DNA of 64,000 nt, from positions 1,573,501 through 1,637,500 of the forward strand of contig NZ_CP008743.1 in the NCBI RefSeq assembly GCF_002117145.1, written 5' to 3'. The translations under genes and the position numbers were made by a program. This document shows, piece after piece, positions 8,338 to 17,641 of the stretch. The notes under the pieces are model-generated. The model ran no database searches. It was given only the letters and a program-made list of their open reading frames with translations, and was not told the origin of the DNA. Position 1 is the first letter of the stretch. Every line of letters begins with the position of its first letter. This DNA is from Candidatus Nucleicultrix amoebiphila FS5. Its GTDB lineage: Bacteria; Pseudomonadota; Alphaproteobacteria; Caedimonadales; Nucleicultricaceae.

Positions 8338-10724
8338 AAATTAGTCTTGCCTGGTTAAGGACATATCTTAATACTTCGACCCCTGATGAAGAGATTATTC
8401 AGCGTCTCAACCAAATTGGTCTGGTAGTCGATAGTTTTGAAAATTTGGGTGAGCGCCTCAAAGGTTTTCGCATTGCAGAAGTTTTAGAAGTCAAAAGACA
8501 TCCCAATGCAGATCGTTTATCTGTGTGTCGTGTCAATACAGGGCAAGAGGAAATACAAGTTGTTTGTGGCGCTTCGAATGCGAAGACAGGTATGAAAGCT
8601 GTGTTAGCACGTGTTGGAATGTCAATCCCAGCTAATGGTTTGGTTCTGAAACATACAATGATTCGTGATGTTGAAAGCATGGGAATGCTTTGCTCTGGAC
8701 AAGAGCTTTTGTTAGAAGAAGATTCGGGTGGTAAGATTATTGAACTACCCGATGACGCCCCTGTTGGCGAAGAATATGCCACCTACCTTGGATTATGCGA
8801 TACGGTTCTAGATCTTGAAATTGGCCCTAATCGCAGTGATTGCTTTAGTCATTATGGGGTGGCTCGTGATTTAGCCGCCACGGGGATTGGCACTCTGCTG
8901 AAACTTGATGTGCCAAAACTTTCTGAAAATTTATCTGATACTATGAAAGTGACAATCAAAAATTCAGAGAGTTGTCCATTTTTTTCAGGGCGTATTATTA
9001 AAGGCGTTAAGAATGGTCCCAGTCCAATGTGGCTCCAACAGCGCTTAAAAGCAGTGGGGTTGCGCCCTATTTCCGCTCTCGTTGATATCACGAATTTTAT
9101 GTTGATGGCTTGGGGACGACCTATGCATGTCTTTGATTTGGATAAAATTAATGGGCATCTGGAATTGAGGTCGGCTGTTAAAGGCGAAACATTTAAAGCT
9201 TTAGATGGTAAAGATTATGTTTTAGATCAGGGGATGTTGGTTATTGCCGATGAGTCTGGTCTTCAATCTCTTGCAGGCATTATTGGCGGTGAAGCGTCTG
9301 GATGTACAGTGGAGACTACAAATGTCTTTTTGGAATCAGCCTATTTTAATCCAACAGCAATCAGTACAACGGGACGTGCTCTTTCTGTTTTAAGTGAATC
9401 ACGCTATCGTTTTGAGAGAGGGGTAGATCCATCTATGGTTTTACCAGGCTTGGAATTGGCTACACAGATGATTCTTGAAATTTGCGGAGGCAAAGTAGGT
9501 CCCGTTGTAAAAACTGGAGAATTGCCGATCATTGAGCGCAAGATTAAGTTTAATACAAAACGTGTGCAAGAGTTAACAGGTGTATCGATCGAAACGAAGA
9601 CTTCCCATGCGATTTTAAGTAATTTAGGTTTTCATTTGGAAAATGATCATGTTACTTCTCCTTCCTGGCGTCATGATATTGAAGGAGACGCAGACCTGGT
9701 TGAAGAGATAGTGCGTATTGTGGGGTATGATCACATCCCTTTCACAGACTTACCAAAAAAGAATAACGATGAGGCTTTGAAGACAGATATTTCTGCTGTT
9801 ATTGGAGAAGAGCGTCCATGGACAGCGCGTAAGTTTCTGGCTAATTGCGGTTACCATGAAGTGACAACTTGGTCCTTTATTAAACCTGAAATCGCCAAAG
9901 CTTTTGGTGGAGGAGAAGAAGAACTGACACTGGTGAATCCCATTAGTGCTGATTTATCTACTATGCGACCATCTTTGGTGCCAAATATGTTAGAAGCGGT
10001 AAGACGTAATTTAGACAGGCATCTTGAAGACCCGGCTTTTTTTGAAATTGGTCCAATTTTTAGTGTTAATTATGATCAAAAGCAAAAAAAGAGTGTTTCT
10101 GGGGTTTGGACGGGCAAACGGCAAATGATGCATTGGCAAATGCCAGCCAGAGAAGTTGATTGTTTCGATGTAAAAGCTGATCTTCTAAAATTATTAGATG
10201 TTCTAGAGTTTGATAGCACCAAAATTCAAATAGCAGATGGGGCTCCTAGATGGTATCATCCTGGACGTTCTGGAGTTTTGAAATTAGGCCCTAAACAAAC
10301 CCTAGGCTATTTTGGCGACTTCCATCCAAGTATTCTAAAGAGGTTTGATATCCAGGAAAAAGTTGTAGGTTTTGAACTTTTTCTCTCAGATATTCCTTTG
10401 CCCAAAAATGTGTCGAACAAAAGAAACCTTAAGCTTTCCTCTTATCAACCAGTAGAGAGAGACTTTGCTTTTTTGCTCGACAAAAACGTTCCTGCAAGTG
10501 AAATTATTAAAGCTGCGCGATCTGCTGATCCTACCTTAATTAGTTCTGTGATCCTTTTTGATGTTTATGAAGGAAAAAATATTCCACCAGAGAAGAAATC
10601 AATTGCCTTTAAAGTACGTCTTGAACCTATGGAAGCAACCTTGACGGATGCTCAGATCATGGAAGTTTCAGATAAAATTATTAAGGTGATTGAACAGATG
10701 ACAGGAGGTCATCTTCGCCAATGA
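8334..10724 (+). CDS. pheT: Phenylalanyl-tRNA synthetase beta subunit
   Basis: At 796 residues this is full-length. Order of domains: N-terminal tRNA-binding/EMAP-like domain (around residues 40-150, [20 protein letters not shown]), B3/B4 editing region ([14 protein letters not shown]), B5 DNA-binding-like domain, catalytic-like core and a C-terminal ferredoxin-fold anticodon domain ([14 protein letters not shown]). It forms the heterotetramer with PheS and provides editing. It overlaps pheS by four bases and lepA by four bases (both ATGA), which implies translational coupling. Confidence 0.97.
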   Translation: MKISLAWLRTYLNTSTPDEEIIQRLNQIGLVVDSFENLGERLKGFRIAEVLEVKRHPNADRLSVCRVNTGQEEIQVVCGASNAKTGMKAVLARVGMSIPANGLVLKHTMIRDVESMGMLCSGQELLLEEDSGGKIIELPDDAPVGEEYATYLGLCDTVLDLEIGPNRSDCFSHYGVARDLAATGIGTLLKLDVPKLSENLSDTMKVTIKNSESCPFFSGRIIKGVKNGPSPMWLQQRLKAVGLRPISALVDITNFMLMAWGRPMHVFDLDKINGHLELRSAVKGETFKALDGKDYVLDQGMLVIADESGLQSLAGIIGGEASGCTVETTNVFLESAYFNPTAISTTGRALSVLSESRYRFERGVDPSMVLPGLELATQMILEICGGKVGPVVKTGELPIIERKIKFNTKRVQELTGVSIETKTSHAILSNLGFHLENDHVTSPSWRHDIEGDADLVEEIVRIVGYDHIPFTDLPKKNNDEALKTDISAVIGEERPWTARKFLANCGYHEVTTWSFIKPEIAKAFGGGEEELTLVNPISADLSTMRPSLVPNMLEAVRRNLDRHLEDPAFFEIGPIFSVNYDQKQKKSVSGVWTGKRQMMHWQMPAREVDCFDVKADLLKLLDVLEFDSTKIQIADGAPRWYHPGRSGVLKLGPKQTLGYFGDFHPSILKRFDIQEKVVGFELFLSDIPLPKNVSNKRNLKLSSYQPVERDFAFLLDKNVPASEIIKAARSADPTLISSVILFDVYEGKNIPPEKKSIAFKVRLEPMEATLTDAQIMEVSDKIIKVIEQMTGGHLRQ

Positions 10725-12523
10725 AAACTTTTGATGATATTCGAAATTTCGCCATTATCGCTCATATCGACCATGGAAAATCAACCCTTGCTGATCGTCT
10801 TATTGAATATTGTGGAGGACTTGAAGCACGTGAACTGAAATCTCAAGTTCTTGATAGTATGGATATCGAGCGAGAGCGTGGTATTACAATTAAAGCTCAA
10901 ACAGTGCGCTTAAACTATAAAGCCCATGATGGTAAGATCTATCAACTCAATCTGATGGATACTCCTGGTCACGTTGACTTTGCCTATGAGGTGAGCCGGT
11001 CTTTGGCTGCTTGTGAGGGGTCTTTACTTGTTGTAGATGCTAGCCAAGGTGTTGAAGCTCAGACATTGGCAAACGTTTACCAAGCTATTGAAAATAATCA
11101 CGAAATAATCCCCGTTTTGAATAAAATTGATTTACCCGCTGCTGAACCCGAGCGCGTAAAACAGCAAATCGAAGAAGTGATAGGTCTTGATGCTCAGGAC
11201 GCAGTGCTTATTTCTGCTAAAACCGGCATCGGTATTGGTGATGTTCTAGAAGCTCTCGTCAAACGTTTGCCACCTCCAAAGGGATCAGAGGAAGCACCTC
11301 TGAAAGCGCTTTTGGTGGATAGTTGGTATGATCAGTACTTAGGTGTGATTATTCTTGTACGTATTAAAGATGGTATTTTGCGTAAGAATATGAAAGTTCG
11401 CATGATGTCTACGGGTGCTTCTTATCAAGTAGAAAATGTGGGAGTATTTACGCCAAAAAAAGTTTCTGTTTCTGAACTCAAACCCGGTGAAATTGGCTAT
11501 TTTACTGCTAGTATAAAATTTGTTGCCGATGCCAACGTTGGTGATACAGTAACCGATGATCGCAAGCCAACGAATGAGGCTTTGCCTGGATTTAAACCGA
11601 GCGTTCCTGTGGTATTCTGCGGTTTATTTCCTATTGATGCTAATGATTTTGAAAATTTACGTGATAGCCTAGAAAAACTTCATTTGAATGATGCAAGTTT
11701 TACCTATGAAGCTGAAACTTCTGCGGCTTTGGGATTTGGTTTTCGGTGTGGGTTTCTTGGATTGCTACACTTAGAAATTATTCAAGAACGTCTTGAACGT
11801 GAATTTAATCTTGATCTTATTACGACAGCTCCAAGCGTTGTGTATCGCATTCATATGACGAATGGTCAGATAGTAGAGTTGCACAATCCTGCTGATTTTC
11901 CTGATGTGGTGAAGATTGATCACATTGAAGAACCATGGATTAAAGCAACAATTATGGTACCCGATGAATTTGTTGGAGCTGTGTTAACGTTGTGTACAGA
12001 TCGACGTGGCGAACAAATTGATCTGACTTACGTTGGGAATCGTGCCATGATTGTTTATCGTTTGCCTTTGAACGAAGTCGTATTTGATTTTTATGATCGT
12101 TTGAAATCCGCCTCCAGAGGATATGCGAGCTTTGATTATGAAGTTGACGAATATCGCGAAGGTGATTTGGTAAAACTTGCGATTTTGGTTAATGGAGATC
12201 CAGTGGATGCACTTTCTTGTATTGTGCACAAAAGCCAGTCCGAATCCAGAGGGCGCCATCTATGTGGAAGATTAAAGGATTTGATCCCAAAACAACTTTT
12301 CAAAATTGCTCTGCAAGCTGCTATTGGTGGAAAAGTGATTGCTCGTGAAACAATTTCAGCTATGCGTAAAGATGTCACCGCTAAGTGTTATGGTGGCGAT
12401 ATTTCTCGTAAGAGAAAACTTCTTGATAAACAAAAAGAAGGAAAAAAACGCATGCGTCAATTTGGTAAGGTTGAAATTCCCCAGAAAGCCTTTATTGAAG
12501 CGCTAAAAATGGGCAAAGACTAA
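10721..12523 (+). CDS. lepA: Elongation factor 4 (LepA), ribosome back-translocase GTPase
   Basis: The 600-residue protein has the translational GTPase motifs: G1 [14 protein letters not shown], switch I RGITIK, G3 DTPGHVDF, G4 NKIDLP and G5 ISAKTG. The LepA-specific C-terminal domain ends [19 protein letters not shown]. It acts on stalled or mis-translocated ribosomes. The ATG overlaps the pheT stop. It is the last gene of the translation operon; the bases after it show a REP-like sequence and a GC-rich hairpin. Confidence 0.97.
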   Translation: MKTFDDIRNFAIIAHIDHGKSTLADRLIEYCGGLEARELKSQVLDSMDIERERGITIKAQTVRLNYKAHDGKIYQLNLMDTPGHVDFAYEVSRSLAACEGSLLVVDASQGVEAQTLANVYQAIENNHEIIPVLNKIDLPAAEPERVKQQIEEVIGLDAQDAVLISAKTGIGIGDVLEALVKRLPPPKGSEEAPLKALLVDSWYDQYLGVIILVRIKDGILRKNMKVRMMSTGASYQVENVGVFTPKKVSVSELKPGEIGYFTASIKFVADANVGDTVTDDRKPTNEALPGFKPSVPVVFCGLFPIDANDFENLRDSLEKLHLNDASFTYEAETSAALGFGFRCGFLGLLHLEIIQERLEREFNLDLITTAPSVVYRIHMTNGQIVELHNPADFPDVVKIDHIEEPWIKATIMVPDEFVGAVLTLCTDRRGEQIDLTYVGNRAMIVYRLPLNEVVFDFYDRLKSASRGYASFDYEVDEYREGDLVKLAILVNGDPVDALSCIVHKSQSESRGRHLCGRLKDLIPKQLFKIALQAAIGGKVIARETISAMRKDVTAKCYGGDISRKRKLLDKQKEGKKRMRQFGKVEIPQKAFIEALKMGKD

Positions 12524-12540
12524 GTTCTGTTTGTTGTCTT

Positions 12541-12615
12541 CCCGACCGCAGCGAAGCGAAGAATCTGAATCGTACGCATTTGTTTTAGGGGTTTAGCCCC
12601 CCGTTCTTGACAGAA
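12541..12615. repeat. REP-like intergenic sequence after lepA, with a small GC hairpin
   Basis: The stretch reads CGACCGCAGCGAAGCGAAG then AATCTG. It resembles the dispersed intergenic repeat with the core GCGAAGCGAAGAATCT that I recall from many bacterial genomes. GGGG-TTTAG-CCCC follows. Only one copy was seen in the window, so repeat status rests on that recollection. Confidence 0.4.
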
Positions 12616-12638
12616 GAGAGGGGCCGTTGGGTTGTCCT

Positions 12639-14006
12639 CTATTCCTGTAAGTTTTTGATCTCTTCTTCCGTAAGTCCGGTGTAAGAGATAATGGATTCGA
12701 TTTTGACATGATCCTTGATCATATTTCTCGCGATCTCAAGGCTCGCTTCTTTTATGCCTTCTTTTTTACCCTCTTCTTTGCCTTTTTCTATACCTTCTTC
12801 TCTGCCCTCTTCCAGGGCTTCCATTTTCATAGAGTCGATGTGATGAGAATAGCGAGAAAAGTCGTCATCTTGCTCGTCGTAATCAGCGCGTTCCTTCTCC
12901 AATAAACCCGTATCTTTGCTTAACTCATAGGCCTTGTGGAGTCCAGGGCTGAGGCCTTCGGGAATTTCTTTCAAGTTCTGAGCGTTTCGATAATAGTCGA
13001 GCCAATCTTTAAGATCCTTATTCTCTTTGAGCTCTTCTTCATCGCCCCTTACATTGCCCAAGGAATACTGAATCAATTGTAATTCAGGAATGATATTATT
13101 CGGATCCTTTTGATCTTGCATGATGTAATGGCGCATAAAGTGCGCTCCTTTAGGCCAGAACCGTGTGCTTTCAGGTCCAGCTCCTAAGACATTGATACAA
13201 ATCAACTTTTTAAGATCTTTCCAGGGTTGGCCCTTCCGCAACTGATTACCATAAACATGGGCGGCATAAGCAAGGGCTCTCTTATCCCAATAGTTCTGTT
13301 TCTTGACTTGAACTTCCACCAAAACATACTCATCCGTCGACAAGCGACACAACACATCTACCTCAGAGTCTCGTTGTTCCAGGGGTAATAAGCTTAAGAG
13401 ATCTCCATAGTGTGCTCCAACGCCTCGCAAAAACGTTGTCCCCAACGGCGAGGTTTTTTTATAGCCCATCACTTTGTATTGGGTGGGATGCTGTTGGACA
13501 TCTTCCATATAGTCTACGATTTTTGAATCCCTCAAAAGTTCTTTAAGATTGCTCATTCGTCGAATTGGATTTAGGGAAGCATCGAGAGGTTGGGTTGAGA
13601 CAACGTCCGGAAGCTTGGCAAAGGTTTTGATAAAATCCAGACGGGCCTCATCGTCGGCGAGAACCTTTTTAACGGTGGCATCATAGGTGGGACGACCAAA
13701 AACCTGCTTTGCTTGTTGTATCCAAGACCCTGGCTCCTTAAGCAGCTTAGGACTTGTTGTAAAAGACCGACGCTGGAAATGTTTATGGCTCATAGGGAAT
13801 TTTATTTTTCCCTGTCGAGAAGCAAGCGTCTTGTTCTGACTGAAAGGATGAACTTTTTTCGGTTCTGTTTTTTTCTTTAAGCACAGGCGGCTAACACCTT
13901 GGACCAAGTCTTCAACCAAGAAAGACCCGTGGCTTTCGCCAGGACTCATCATAAATAAACTTACGACACTTGCTATAAATTTTGGACGCATCCACTGCAG
14001 ACCCAT
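12639..14006 (-). CDS. Rpn/PD-(D/E)XK nuclease-transposase family protein with N-terminal signal peptide (copy 1)
   Basis: The fold signature is a PD-(D/E)XK core: EVDVL (Asp217), then VLVEVQVKKQNYWDKR (Glu231, Gln233), followed by an alpha-helical stretch AYAAHVYGNQL. The C-terminus has the charged EEG-K-EG repeats and the IARNMIKDHV...TGLTEEEI tail typical of Rpn proteins. Unusually, residues 1-28 (MGLQWMRPKFIASVVSLFMM, then SPGESHGS) look like a Sec signal peptide. The ATG at 14006 has AGGAG eight bases upstream, so the signal is not an annotation artefact. Normal Rpn proteins are cytoplasmic recombination-promoting nucleases. Copy 2 lies upstream on the same strand. Confidence 0.8.
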   Translation of the reverse strand: MGLQWMRPKFIASVVSLFMMSPGESHGSFLVEDLVQGVSRLCLKKKTEPKKVHPFSQNKTLASRQGKIKFPMSHKHFQRRSFTTSPKLLKEPGSWIQQAKQVFGRPTYDATVKKVLADDEARLDFIKTFAKLPDVVSTQPLDASLNPIRRMSNLKELLRDSKIVDYMEDVQQHPTQYKVMGYKKTSPLGTTFLRGVGAHYGDLLSLLPLEQRDSEVDVLCRLSTDEYVLVEVQVKKQNYWDKRALAYAAHVYGNQLRKGQPWKDLKKLICINVLGAGPESTRFWPKGAHFMRHYIMQDQKDPNNIIPELQLIQYSLGNVRGDEEELKENKDLKDWLDYYRNAQNLKEIPEGLSPGLHKAYELSKDTGLLEKERADYDEQDDDFSRYSHHIDSMKMEALEEGREEGIEKGKEEGKKEGIKEASLEIARNMIKDHVKIESIISYTGLTEEEIKNLQE

Positions 14007-14115
14007 GGAACATTCTCCTGTTCAATAAACGTTACACAACGCCCGCATGATTTTTATGATTTATTTAGAACACTATATCCATATTTATCACTATGTCAAG
14101 TTTTTTGTCAATTAT
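13902..14115 (-). repeat. 214-bp direct repeat, copy 1 (promoter, ribosome site and signal peptide module)
   Basis: This block matches 15777-15989 with about 16 differences by hand count, including one single-base gap. It covers the promoter, 5' leader, AGGAG site and roughly the first 35 codons of the Rpn-like gene. Sequence similarity drops sharply beyond it. Confidence 0.9.
14072..14099 (-). promoter_or_regulatory. Sigma-70-type promoter of Rpn-like gene copy 1
   Basis: Read on the minus strand, TTGACA (14099-14094) and TATAGT (14077-14072) are separated by 16 bases. The expected transcript begins about 58 bases before the ATG. Confidence 0.65.
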
Positions 14116-14192
14116 GTCACTAGCACGTGATATGACCGAGGTAATTAACACTTCAATTGACCGATGAGAGGATGGGATTCGAGGAGGATCCC

Positions 14193-14471
14193 ATGAAGAG
14201 AGAAGCACGGATAATTGAAGGAGTCATGAGGATGAAGTTTGAAGAGATCTATGATCGCTTTCAAAAGGGGCGATTAACAACCCAAGAAGCAGCAGAGTTA
14301 CTAAGCGTGAGTGTGAGTACATTTTATCGCAAGCGGGAGAGATATAGGGAAGAAGGCTTTGAAGGGACGTATGGGGACCGACGCTTAGGCAGGGTATCGC
14401 CCCACCGGGCAGAGGATGGAGAGGTTCGATGGTCACTCTACGACACATACTTTGTTAACGATCTCTTGTAA
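14193..14471 (+). pseudogene. Truncated ISNCY-type transposase (N-terminal helix-turn-helix only)
   Basis: The 92-residue product carries the N-terminal HTH of ISNCY-family transposases: FEEIYDRFQKGRLTTQEAAE, LLSVSVSTFYRKRERYREEG and RRLGRVSPHRAEDGEV. The reading then runs into unrelated sequence (RWSLYDTYFVNDLL) and stops. The roughly 300-residue DDE catalytic part is missing. GAGGAGG lies five bases before ATG 14193, so this start is preferred to the upstream in-frame TTG at 14157. It sits between the two Rpn-like copies and marks past IS activity. Confidence 0.7.
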
Positions 14472-14492
14472 AACCCCTCAATAAGAAGAGCC

Positions 14493-14520
14493 CCTGGCTC
14501 TCTTTGAGCCAGGTCTTTTT
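14493..14520 (+). terminator. Rho-independent terminator after the transposase remnant
   Basis: CCTGGCTC-TCTTT-GAGCCAGG is a perfect 8-bp stem followed by TCTTTTT on the plus strand. Confidence 0.85.
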
Positions 14521-14528
14521 GGCCTCTC

Positions 14529-15881
14529 TTACTGGAGAGTTTTGAGCTCTTCTAAAGAAAGACCTGTGGTCGCTGCAACCTCTTCCGAAGAGAGATTTTT
14601 TTTGAGTAATTTTCTCGCAATCTCAAGGCTGGCCTCTTTTATGCCTTTTTCTATGCCTTCTTTCATCCCTTCTATTCTGCCTTTTTCTATCCCTTCTTTT
14701 ATTCCTTCTTCTTTTTGGGCGCTCACATAATGACTAATATTTTGACGTTTGATATAAGCTTCCTCATAGCGCATCATCACATCTTCTGGAAGCGTTCGAA
14801 TGGTGTGATAGGCTTCCTTAATCACCGGTGACGACACACTCTGTTCAACTTCTTCCATAGACTTTAAATGACCATGGGCGAGCAACTCGAGCCACTCGCG
14901 ATAGTCCGCAGACTCCCCCGCTAAGACTGAGAGAGGTTTATGATGGGATAAAGCCCCAAGGTTAATATCGATGAACTCAAGACCGCTCCGTGTCATTCGG
15001 GGAACCTTCTTCTCTGCTAACACAAAATCCCGGCGTAATTCATCTTCTCCCCAAGGCTCCATCCGATACCAGGGCAGAAGTTGATGAAGGTGATGGGGCA
15101 CCTTGGGCGGGGTTTCAAAGAGGCTAATCCCAACGACTTTTCTTACTTTGTCAGCAAGGTCTACATCCGTTTTAAGCTCTGACCATTTAAACCCCTTGGG
15201 AAACTGGCGATGAAACAAACCACACACATGATCAAGAATACGAATGTCCCAGAAATTCTGCGGTTCAACTTGCACTTCCACATTGATCAACCCAAACCGT
15301 GTTTTACAAATCAAATCCAGCTGGGTATTGCGCTCTTCTGCCGGCAGCGAGGCCACAAGATGATAATAAATCGGCGCAAGCTGTTTTAAAAACTCACGCA
15401 TCTTACCCATGGATCTATTGGTCCTGGCATTGATGACAAGGGGATCCTTCAGGTCCTTCTCAACCTCCTTCATAAGAAGGATATGCTTTTTATCGTTTAT
15501 AAAACCTCTGAGCGCTGTAAAACTTTTAAGAGGATTCAGGGCCTGATCCAAGTATTCAGACTCTAGAATTTCTTCTCCCAAGACGGCACTCAAAAAGGAA
15601 TTCCGAAAATGATCCTTTTGCATCACATGCTTAAACACCGAATCCTCGGTCGCATGGATGTAAACGCCTTTGGGATATTTTTTGGGAAACTCTTGGCGCG
15701 CTTTCTGTGCAAAAGACCGATGCTGGTTTTTTGGAAGGAGAGGCTTGCTTCGAAGCGTAAGTCCCTTCATGCCATCGACCAGGTCTTTCATCAAGAACGA
15801 CCCCTGGCTGTCGCCAGGACTCATCATAAATAAACTTACGACACTTGCTATAAATTTTAGACGCACCCATTGCAGGCCCAT
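14529..15881 (-). CDS. Rpn/PD-(D/E)XK nuclease-transposase family protein with N-terminal signal peptide (copy 2)
   Basis: This 450-residue paralogue of the 12639-14006 protein shares the same first ~35 residues (MGLQWVRLKFIASVVSLFMM, SPGDSQGSFL). It diverges strongly afterwards but keeps the PD-(D/E)XK pattern: TQLDLI (Asp189) and INVEVQVEPQNFWDIR (Glu202, Gln204). The C-terminus has EEGIKEGIEKGRIEG repeats and the tail IARKLLKKNLSSEEVAATTG. The order of a conserved exported N-terminus and a variable nuclease body suggests cassette exchange or recombination at the 5' end. Cellular target unknown. Confidence 0.8.
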   Translation of the reverse strand: MGLQWVRLKFIASVVSLFMMSPGDSQGSFLMKDLVDGMKGLTLRSKPLLPKNQHRSFAQKARQEFPKKYPKGVYIHATEDSVFKHVMQKDHFRNSFLSAVLGEEILESEYLDQALNPLKSFTALRGFINDKKHILLMKEVEKDLKDPLVINARTNRSMGKMREFLKQLAPIYYHLVASLPAEERNTQLDLICKTRFGLINVEVQVEPQNFWDIRILDHVCGLFHRQFPKGFKWSELKTDVDLADKVRKVVGISLFETPPKVPHHLHQLLPWYRMEPWGEDELRRDFVLAEKKVPRMTRSGLEFIDINLGALSHHKPLSVLAGESADYREWLELLAHGHLKSMEEVEQSVSSPVIKEAYHTIRTLPEDVMMRYEEAYIKRQNISHYVSAQKEEGIKEGIEKGRIEGMKEGIEKGIKEASLEIARKLLKKNLSSEEVAATTGLSLEELKTLQ

Positions 15882-15989
15882 GGAACACTCTCCTGTTCAA
15901 TAAACGTTACACATCGCCCGCATGATTTTTATGATTTATTTAGAACACTCTATCCATATTTATCACTATGTCAAGTTTTTGTCAGTTAT
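15777..15989 (-). repeat. 213-bp direct repeat, copy 2
   Basis: This is the second copy of the promoter plus signal-peptide module described at 13902-14115. It lies at the same position relative to the second Rpn-like gene. Confidence 0.9.
15947..15974 (-). promoter_or_regulatory. Sigma-70-type promoter of Rpn-like gene copy 2
   Basis: TTGACA (15974-15969) and TAGAGT (15952-15947) are 16 bases apart on the minus strand. The -10 differs from copy 1 by one base at a key position (TATAGT versus TAGAGT), so this copy may be weaker. Confidence 0.55.
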
Positions 15990-16089
15990 TTTGCCTATAA
16001 GGTAACTTCTGATGAATTATTCATCTATGCAGTGATGGTGGCACAGAGGCGGGAAGGACGTAATCTAGGTATGGATGAAACCGTCAAGC

Positions 16090-16950
16090 TTAGCGCTTCT
16101 TTGGCGCGTTCTTTTTAAAAATAATGGATAACATTGAGATCATTTTGTCTCGTAGTTCCGAGCGAGGAATGACCATATCAACCATACCATGCTCTAATAA
16201 ATACTCTGCTGTTTGAAAGCCTGCTGGCAATTGCTCTCGGATTGTTTCTTTAATGACTCTGGCACCTGCAAAGCCAATAGTAGCACCAGGTTCTGCTATT
16301 GAGATATCGCCCAACATAGCAAAAGATGCTGAAACGCCCCCTGTGGTTGGGTCGGTTAACAGTGTGATATAAGGCAACGTTGCTTCTTTGATTAATCGAA
16401 CGGCAATGGTAGTACGGGGCATTTGCATTAAAGAAAGGATACCTTCTTGCATACGCGCCCCTCCAGATGAAGGCACGACTACATAAGCGGCCTTATTTTT
16501 AATGGCCAGTTCAGCAGCTTTTATCAATCCACTGCCAACGGTCATGCCCATAGAGCCTCCCATAAAACGGAAGTCAAAGACAGCCATGACAACAGGATGT
16601 CCCCCCATTGTACCATTAGCAATTATAAGAGCGTCGTCTTGTTTGAGTTTATGACGAGAATCTTTAAGGCGTTCACTGTATTTCTTTAAATCTTTAAATT
16701 TAAGTGGGTCATCAACGCTCTTGGGTAAAGGAACTAGAGTGTATTTGGGGTCCATCAACAACTCGAGTCGTTGAAAAGGGTCTAATCGCAAATGATGGCC
16801 ACAATGTCGACACACATGAAGATTATCGACCAATTCTCGATGGAAGAGCATTTGCTCACATCCTGGACATTTCTGCCAGAGGTTCTCAGGTACATCCTTA
16901 CCTACAAGAGAGCGCAGTTTGGGGCGAACAAAGTTGGTGAGCCAGTTCAT
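16090..16950 (-). CDS. accD: Acetyl-CoA carboxylase carboxyltransferase subunit beta
   Basis: AccD forms the carboxyltransferase with AccA, making malonyl-CoA for fatty acid synthesis. The N-terminal zinc ribbon is visible (CPGC at about residues 29-32 and CRHCGH about 18 residues later), then the crotonase-like core with GGSMGMTVGSG, SSGGARMQEG and TDPTTGGVSASFAMLGD. I place the start at ATG 16950 (MNWLTNFVRPKLRS, 286 aa). It has GGAG seven bases upstream and matches the family start; the ATG at 16968 has no usable spacing. AccA is about 30 kb away. Confidence 0.96.
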   Translation of the reverse strand: MNWLTNFVRPKLRSLVGKDVPENLWQKCPGCEQMLFHRELVDNLHVCRHCGHHLRLDPFQRLELLMDPKYTLVPLPKSVDDPLKFKDLKKYSERLKDSRHKLKQDDALIIANGTMGGHPVVMAVFDFRFMGGSMGMTVGSGLIKAAELAIKNKAAYVVVPSSGGARMQEGILSLMQMPRTTIAVRLIKEATLPYITLLTDPTTGGVSASFAMLGDISIAEPGATIGFAGARVIKETIREQLPAGFQTAEYLLEHGMVDMVIPRSELRDKMISMLSIIFKKNAPKKR

Positions 16951-16968
16951 CAGGGGTCTCCAAAACAT

Positions 16969-17641
16969 CCTTTAAGGTTTCTCCAGTATTTCCTTAGCAG
17001 AAATTCAAAATGAGCTGAAGTTCTTTCTTTGTGATGAGAATTCGGTTTTCTGATCGGGAAGACACGTGCTTTCGTTATCACGAGTGAAGACCGTGACCCT
17101 AACTTACTTTCTGACTTCTGATTGCTGGCAGTTGATATCTGTGTGTATGTCCCCTTAGATCCTTTATTTATAATAGGTTAAACTTATTTTTGACACTTTG
17201 TATCTTTTTTCTTGACATATAGTTCTATAATCATTATATATAAGCTATGTTTGTTCTGCAGAGCACTCTAGATACGTTAAAGAAGTAATAGGTCATTAAG
17301 ATCTTAAGACCACAGCTTTAATAGTCTTTTTTAAAAAAGTCTTGGTTGGTTCGCCCGCCGGCCCGGGACTTTTAGAGAAGATTTTAGTGTTGTTAAAATA
17401 ATTTTTCCTCGGGGAAAGAACTTCGAGAGATTGACTTGAAAATGCCAGCCTCTTGAAAAAACTATCGTGCTCTTTCCTCCTTCGACCCGGTGCTACCACA
17501 TCAGAGGTTGAGGGAGCGAAAGGGTCATATTTAAATGGATGGTGTCGCATTAGCGAGCCATTAACGCACTCGTATGGGCCCGCCGCCAGCAGTCAAGTTT
17601 ACTCTTTGACTTCTGATAGTATGTGTTTATAAGAAAAAGTT
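16969..17641. other. ~670-bp sparsely coding region between accD and the GrpB-GNAT gene
   Basis: It contains a consensus promoter (17212-17240), a 21-bp palindrome (17291-17311) and a patch richer in G and C (17350-17590). The patch includes an 84-codon minus-strand frame (17296-17550) with no ribosome site and no family I recognise. The accD promoter must lie at its left end. No convincing gene was found. Confidence 0.5.
17212..17240 (+). promoter_or_regulatory. Strong sigma-70-type promoter, target unclear
   Basis: TTGACA (17212-17217), a 17-bp spacer and TATATA (17235-17240) are near consensus. The next annotated gene on this strand starts 400 bp away, so a small RNA or a long leader is possible. 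Confidence 0.55.

Noticed and set aside
12700..12830. Tandem repeat-like pattern at the 3' end of the Rpn-like gene, also seen at 14620-14720
   Set aside because: It is the codon expression of the EG/EK-rich C-terminal tail common in Rpn proteins, not an independent DNA repeat or CRISPR.
15990..16089. Plus-strand reading TSDELFIYAVMVAQRREG, possibly a gene fragment between the second repeat and accD
   Set aside because: Too short to place in a family and no start or ribosome site; could be a remnant but cannot be supported.
17296..17550. 84-codon minus-strand frame with a proline- and serine-rich product
   Set aside because: No ribosome site, no family I recognise and a composition typical of an accidental frame in a GC-richer patch. 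It is kept only as part of the intergenic description.
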